The notes below the pieces were generated by a model. That model searched no databases, was not told the origin of the DNA, and saw only the letters and a list, made by a program, of their open reading frames with translations. The position numbers and the translations under genes are program-made. From Betaproteobacteria bacterium (GTDB lineage Bacteria; Pseudomonadota; Gammaproteobacteria; Burkholderiales; Eutrophovitaceae), in the NCBI GenBank assembly GCA_009886305.1, contig QXZO01000234.1:1-7429 (forward strand): a stretch of DNA of 7,429 nucleotides, read 5' to 3'. Shown here piece by piece: positions 5,758-7,429 of this stretch (positions are counted from its first letter, which is position 1; each line of letters opens with the position of its first letter).

Positions 5758-6249
5758 TTAAGTTGTGTTTATTCGTTTGTAAGTTACAAACGAATAGTTT
5801 AAACCTGATTTATCATCTGTGTGCTCACTGCGCATCGATTCTATCCAAGCATTAGAATCAAGTGATGGAAAATATGTATCTCCCTCTACATCCTCATGGA
5901 TCAGCGTCATTTCTATGGTGTCCACTAGCGGCATCGCAAGGTTATATATTTCAGCGCCGCCAATAATAAATTTTTCTAAATCATTTGAGGCAGAGTCAAG
6001 TGCTGTCTCCAAACTTGTCACTGTCAGCGCGCCCTCAAGACTTAAACCGTGGGTGCGTGTTATGACTATATTTCTTCGGTTTGGAAGAGGTCTACCTATG
6101 GAGTCCCAAGTCTTCCTGCCCATGATGACCGTATTACCAATAGTTAATTGTTTAAAACGCTGTAGGTCCGCAGATAGGTGCCACGGTAGCGCCCCGTTAA
6201 CGCCAATTGCTCCATTTTTTGCTTGAGCAACAATAATTGTGGTTCCCAT
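5758..6249 (-). CDS. folA: Dihydrofolate reductase
   Basis: NADPH-dependent reduction of dihydrofolate to tetrahydrofolate, which restores the folate oxidised by ThyA. The 163-residue length is typical (E. coli 159). Seen: the N-terminal strand with GAIGVNGALPWHL (Met20-loop region, Trp23), the active-site acid Asp28 (E. coli Asp27) in SADLQRFK with Phe32, MGRKTWDSIGRPLP at 43-56 for NADPH and folate, IIGGAEIY at 95-102 for the pyrophosphate, Thr115, and EGDTYFP at 122-128. The ATG at 6247-6249 gives the family N-terminus. No clear Shine-Dalgarno sequence is present. It lies 10 nt after the thyA stop, so translation is probably coupled to thyA in one operon. Its last codons contain a perfect 27-nt palindrome (5770-5796) encoding YSFVTYKRI. 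The motifs indicate a chromosomal housekeeping enzyme rather than a cassette-borne one. Confidence 0.97.
   Translation of the reverse strand: MGTTIIVAQAKNGAIGVNGALPWHLSADLQRFKQLTIGNTVIMGRKTWDSIGRPLPNRRNIVITRTHGLSLEGALTVTSLETALDSASNDLEKFIIGGAEIYNLAMPLVDTIEMTLIHEDVEGDTYFPSLDSNAWIESMRSEHTDDKSGLNYSFVTYKRINTT
5770..5796. repeat. Perfect 27-nt palindrome within the 3' end of folA
   Basis: Arms 5770-5782 and 5784-5796 are exactly complementary over 13 bp around a single central G at 5783. In RNA the stem would be about 9-11 bp, with a small loop around TAAGTTA. On the + strand it lies 30 nt after the decarboxylase stop and could form the 3' end of that mRNA, but only GTTT follows rather than a long T run. 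On the - strand it precedes the folA stop. The right arm also shares AAACGAAT with the complement of ATTCGTTT at 5746-5753, so an alternative pairing exists. Confidence 0.6.
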
Positions 6250-6259
6250 TTCGCGTTCT

Positions 6260-7054
6260 TTATATTGCTACAGGAGCTTTGATTAGTGGATATGGATCGT
6301 AGCTTTCAAGCTTAAAATCCTCATAAGTAAAATCAAAGATATTTCTGATTCTATGATTTAATTTTATCTTGGGGAGTGCTCGTGGCTCTCGGGAGAGCTG
6401 TTGGTCCGCTTGTTCGAGATGATTCACATAGAGGTGACAGTCACCAAATGTATGAACGAAGTCTCCTACTTTCAATCCGCATACGTGAGCTACCATCATG
6501 TTTAATAATGCATATGAAGCAATATTAAAGGGTACGCCCAGGAACAAATCTGCACTTCTTTGGTAAAGTTGGCATGATAACTTGCCATCCGCCACATAAA
6601 ATTGAAAAAAAGCATGGCAAGGAGCTAATGCCATTTTTTCTATCTCCCCAACATTCCATGCTGACACGATTAACCGCCGTGAATTTGGATTTTCTTGAAT
6701 CTCCTTAATGACCTCAGTGACTTGATCGATATGGTTGCCACCAGGTGTCGGCCATGAGCGCCACTGATGTCCATAGACGGGCCCAAGGTCGCCCTCATTA
6801 TTTGCCCATTCATCCCAAATTCTGATGCCGTTATCTTTCAGGTATTTAATATTTGTATCTCCACTTAGGAACCAAAGTAATTCGTGGATGATTGATTTAA
6901 GGTGGACTTTTTTAGTCGTTAAAAGTGGAAATCCTTGGTTTAAGTCAAATCGTAATTGAGCACCAAAAATACTCAGAGTCCCGGTCCCGGTCCTATCGCC
7001 TTTGGGGGTGCCATGGTCGCGAATGTGTCGCATGAGTTCTAGATAAGAGCGCAT
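6260..7054 (-). CDS. thyA: Thymidylate synthase
   Basis: Methylates dUMP to dTMP with methylene-tetrahydrofolate, yielding dihydrofolate. From the ATG at 7052-7054 the protein is 264 residues, identical in length and closely similar to E. coli ThyA. Seen: the phosphate-binding Arg21 in DRTGTGTLSIFG, HELLWFLSGDTN, WDEWANNEGDLGPVYGHQWR, SRRLIVSAWN (paired arginines), the nucleophile Cys146 in LAPCHAFFQFY, CQLYQRSADLFLGVPFN and the usual C-terminus IKAPVAI. The start is supported by AGGA at 7065-7062 with a 7-nt spacer. The frame stays open upstream to a GTG at 7132-7130 that also has a good ribosome-binding site, which would add 26 residues. It is the first gene of a thyA-folA operon and is divergent from aroC. 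Confidence 0.96.
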   Translation of the reverse strand: MRSYLELMRHIRDHGTPKGDRTGTGTLSIFGAQLRFDLNQGFPLLTTKKVHLKSIIHELLWFLSGDTNIKYLKDNGIRIWDEWANNEGDLGPVYGHQWRSWPTPGGNHIDQVTEVIKEIQENPNSRRLIVSAWNVGEIEKMALAPCHAFFQFYVADGKLSCQLYQRSADLFLGVPFNIASYALLNMMVAHVCGLKVGDFVHTFGDCHLYVNHLEQADQQLSREPRALPKIKLNHRIRNIFDFTYEDFKLESYDPYPLIKAPVAI

Positions 7055-7129
7055 TAATCGTTCCTGTAATGAGTGCGTTATCTGGTCAATGTATTCAATC
7101 CTAAGTTTACCAACTAATGTAATCGCTAG

Positions 7130-7148
7130 CACCTTTTTCCAACTCCTT
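7130..7148 (-). promoter_or_regulatory. Alternative upstream start signal in frame with thyA
   Basis: On the - strand AAGGAG (7148-7143) is followed by a 10-nt spacer and GTG (7132-7130), which opens the same frame as thyA and would add 26 residues beginning MLAITLVGKLRIEY. The added segment has no counterpart in E. coli ThyA. With transcription starting near 7158, this GTG lies about 26 nt from the mRNA end, a natural position for a start. It may be a true second start or a chance match. Confidence 0.25.
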
Positions 7149-7164
7149 TGGGTGCGATCGGTGT

Positions 7165-7193
7165 GTTAAACTCGCTTAATAACTTATTGACAA
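7165..7193 (-). promoter_or_regulatory. Candidate thyA-folA promoter
   Basis: On the - strand TTGTCA (7193-7188, five of six matches) is followed by a 17-bp spacer and TTTAAC (7170-7165, four of six). Transcription would start near 7158, leaving about 104 nt before the ATG at 7054. Spacing is ideal and the -35 is good; the -10 is moderate. Confidence 0.4.
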
Positions 7194-7204
7194 CCTCACT
7201 GACC

Positions 7205-7429
7205 ATGGCTGGAAATACGATTGGAAAAGCGTTCTGCGTAACATCTTTTGGGGAGAGTCATGGCCCAGCGATTGGTTGTGTGGTCGATGGGTGTCCTCCT
7301 GGCCTGAATCTTAGTGCGGAAGATATCCAACAAGAGCTTGATCGCAGAAGACCTGGTACGTCGCGCCATGTGACTCAAAGAAGAGAGCCTGACACAGTTG
7401 AAATTTTGTCCGGTATTTTTGAGGGACGT
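7205..7429 (+). CDS. aroC: Chorismate synthase, N-terminal fragment (3' truncated by window)
   Basis: Catalyses the last step of the shikimate pathway, turning EPSP into chorismate with reduced FMN as cofactor. Only the first 75 codons lie in the window, and the frame is open to the end. Seen: the start MAGNTIGKAFCVTSFGESHG, nearly identical to E. coli AroC, with the family signature GESHG at 16-20. Next come CVVDGCPPGL and the strongly conserved DRRRPGTSRHVTQRREPD, with EILSGIFEG near the cut. The ATG at 7205 gives exactly the family N-terminus. No clear Shine-Dalgarno sequence precedes it (CCTCACTGACC). It is transcribed divergently from thyA-folA, and its promoter must lie in 7055-7204. 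A weak extended -10, TG at 7164-7165 with TAAACT at 7167-7172, is the best I can offer. Confidence 0.95.
   Translation, partial: MAGNTIGKAFCVTSFGESHGPAIGCVVDGCPPGLNLSAEDIQQELDRRRPGTSRHVTQRREPDTVEILSGIFEGR

Noticed and set aside
5819..6226. 135-codon + strand frame opposite folA
   Set aside because: folA is intact with all active-site residues on the - strand; the overlap is almost complete and the + product has no recognisable features.
7187..7192. Perfect TTGACA as a -35 for aroC
   Set aside because: A -10 at 16-18 bp would fall inside the aroC coding sequence, after its start codon, and no TATAAT-like sequence is there. The same bases serve better, read in reverse as TTGTCA, for thyA.
7196..7378. 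60-codon - strand frame at the right end
   Set aside because: The + strand here encodes the highly conserved chorismate synthase N-terminus, so the - strand frame is a shadow.
1..7429. CRISPR array, insertion sequence, tRNA/rRNA, toxin-antitoxin, phage or defence genes
   Set aside because: No regularly spaced repeats, transposase motifs, RNA gene signatures or accessory-type proteins were found; every long frame is a core housekeeping gene or a shadow of one.

Overview
The window is an ordinary piece of core chromosome from a gammaproteobacterium-like organism of moderate, slightly AT-rich composition. The dnaE tail, metG, apbC/mrp, dcd, thyA, folA and aroC proteins all resemble gammaproteobacterial versions as I remember them. 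The divergent metG / apbC-dcd neighbourhood also recalls the Pseudomonas arrangement. I cannot name the genus from sequence alone. There is no mobile element, CRISPR array, RNA gene or phage signature, and coding density is very high.

Layout: (1) 1-390, + strand, the C-terminal 129 codons of dnaE. (2) 400-2496, - strand, complete metG, converging on dnaE with a 9-bp gap. (3) 2497-2622, a divergent promoter region with a perfect 10-bp palindrome. (4) 2623-3708 apbC/mrp and 3765-4337 dcd, + strand, probably co-transcribed. (5) 4338-4557, the longest gap (220 bp). It holds a good sigma70-type promoter, a 7-bp direct repeat, a stem-loop that would start near the predicted transcript 5' end, and two tiny start-to-stop frames. 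(6) 4558-5739, + strand, a fold-type III (alanine-racemase-like) ornithine/lysine decarboxylase. (7) 5740-5757 plus the 3' end of folA, a convergent junction with a perfect 27-nt palindrome inside folA. (8) 7054-5758, - strand, a thyA-folA pair with a 10-nt gap. (9) 7055-7204, a divergent promoter region. (10) 7205-7429, + strand, the first 75 codons of aroC, cut by the window end.

How the genes relate: Dcd makes dUTP, which after a dUTPase step (not in this window) gives dUMP. ThyA methylates dUMP to dTMP and leaves dihydrofolate, which FolA reduces. Three thymidylate-supply enzymes therefore flank one polyamine gene. The rest are housekeeping: replication (DnaE), translation (MetG), Fe-S cluster carriage (ApbC) and aromatic biosynthesis (AroC).

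I see no clear new multi-gene system. The signals most worth following are regulatory: the structured leader of the decarboxylase gene, the large palindrome embedded in the folA 3' end, and the second well-placed start signal 26 codons upstream of the expected thyA start.
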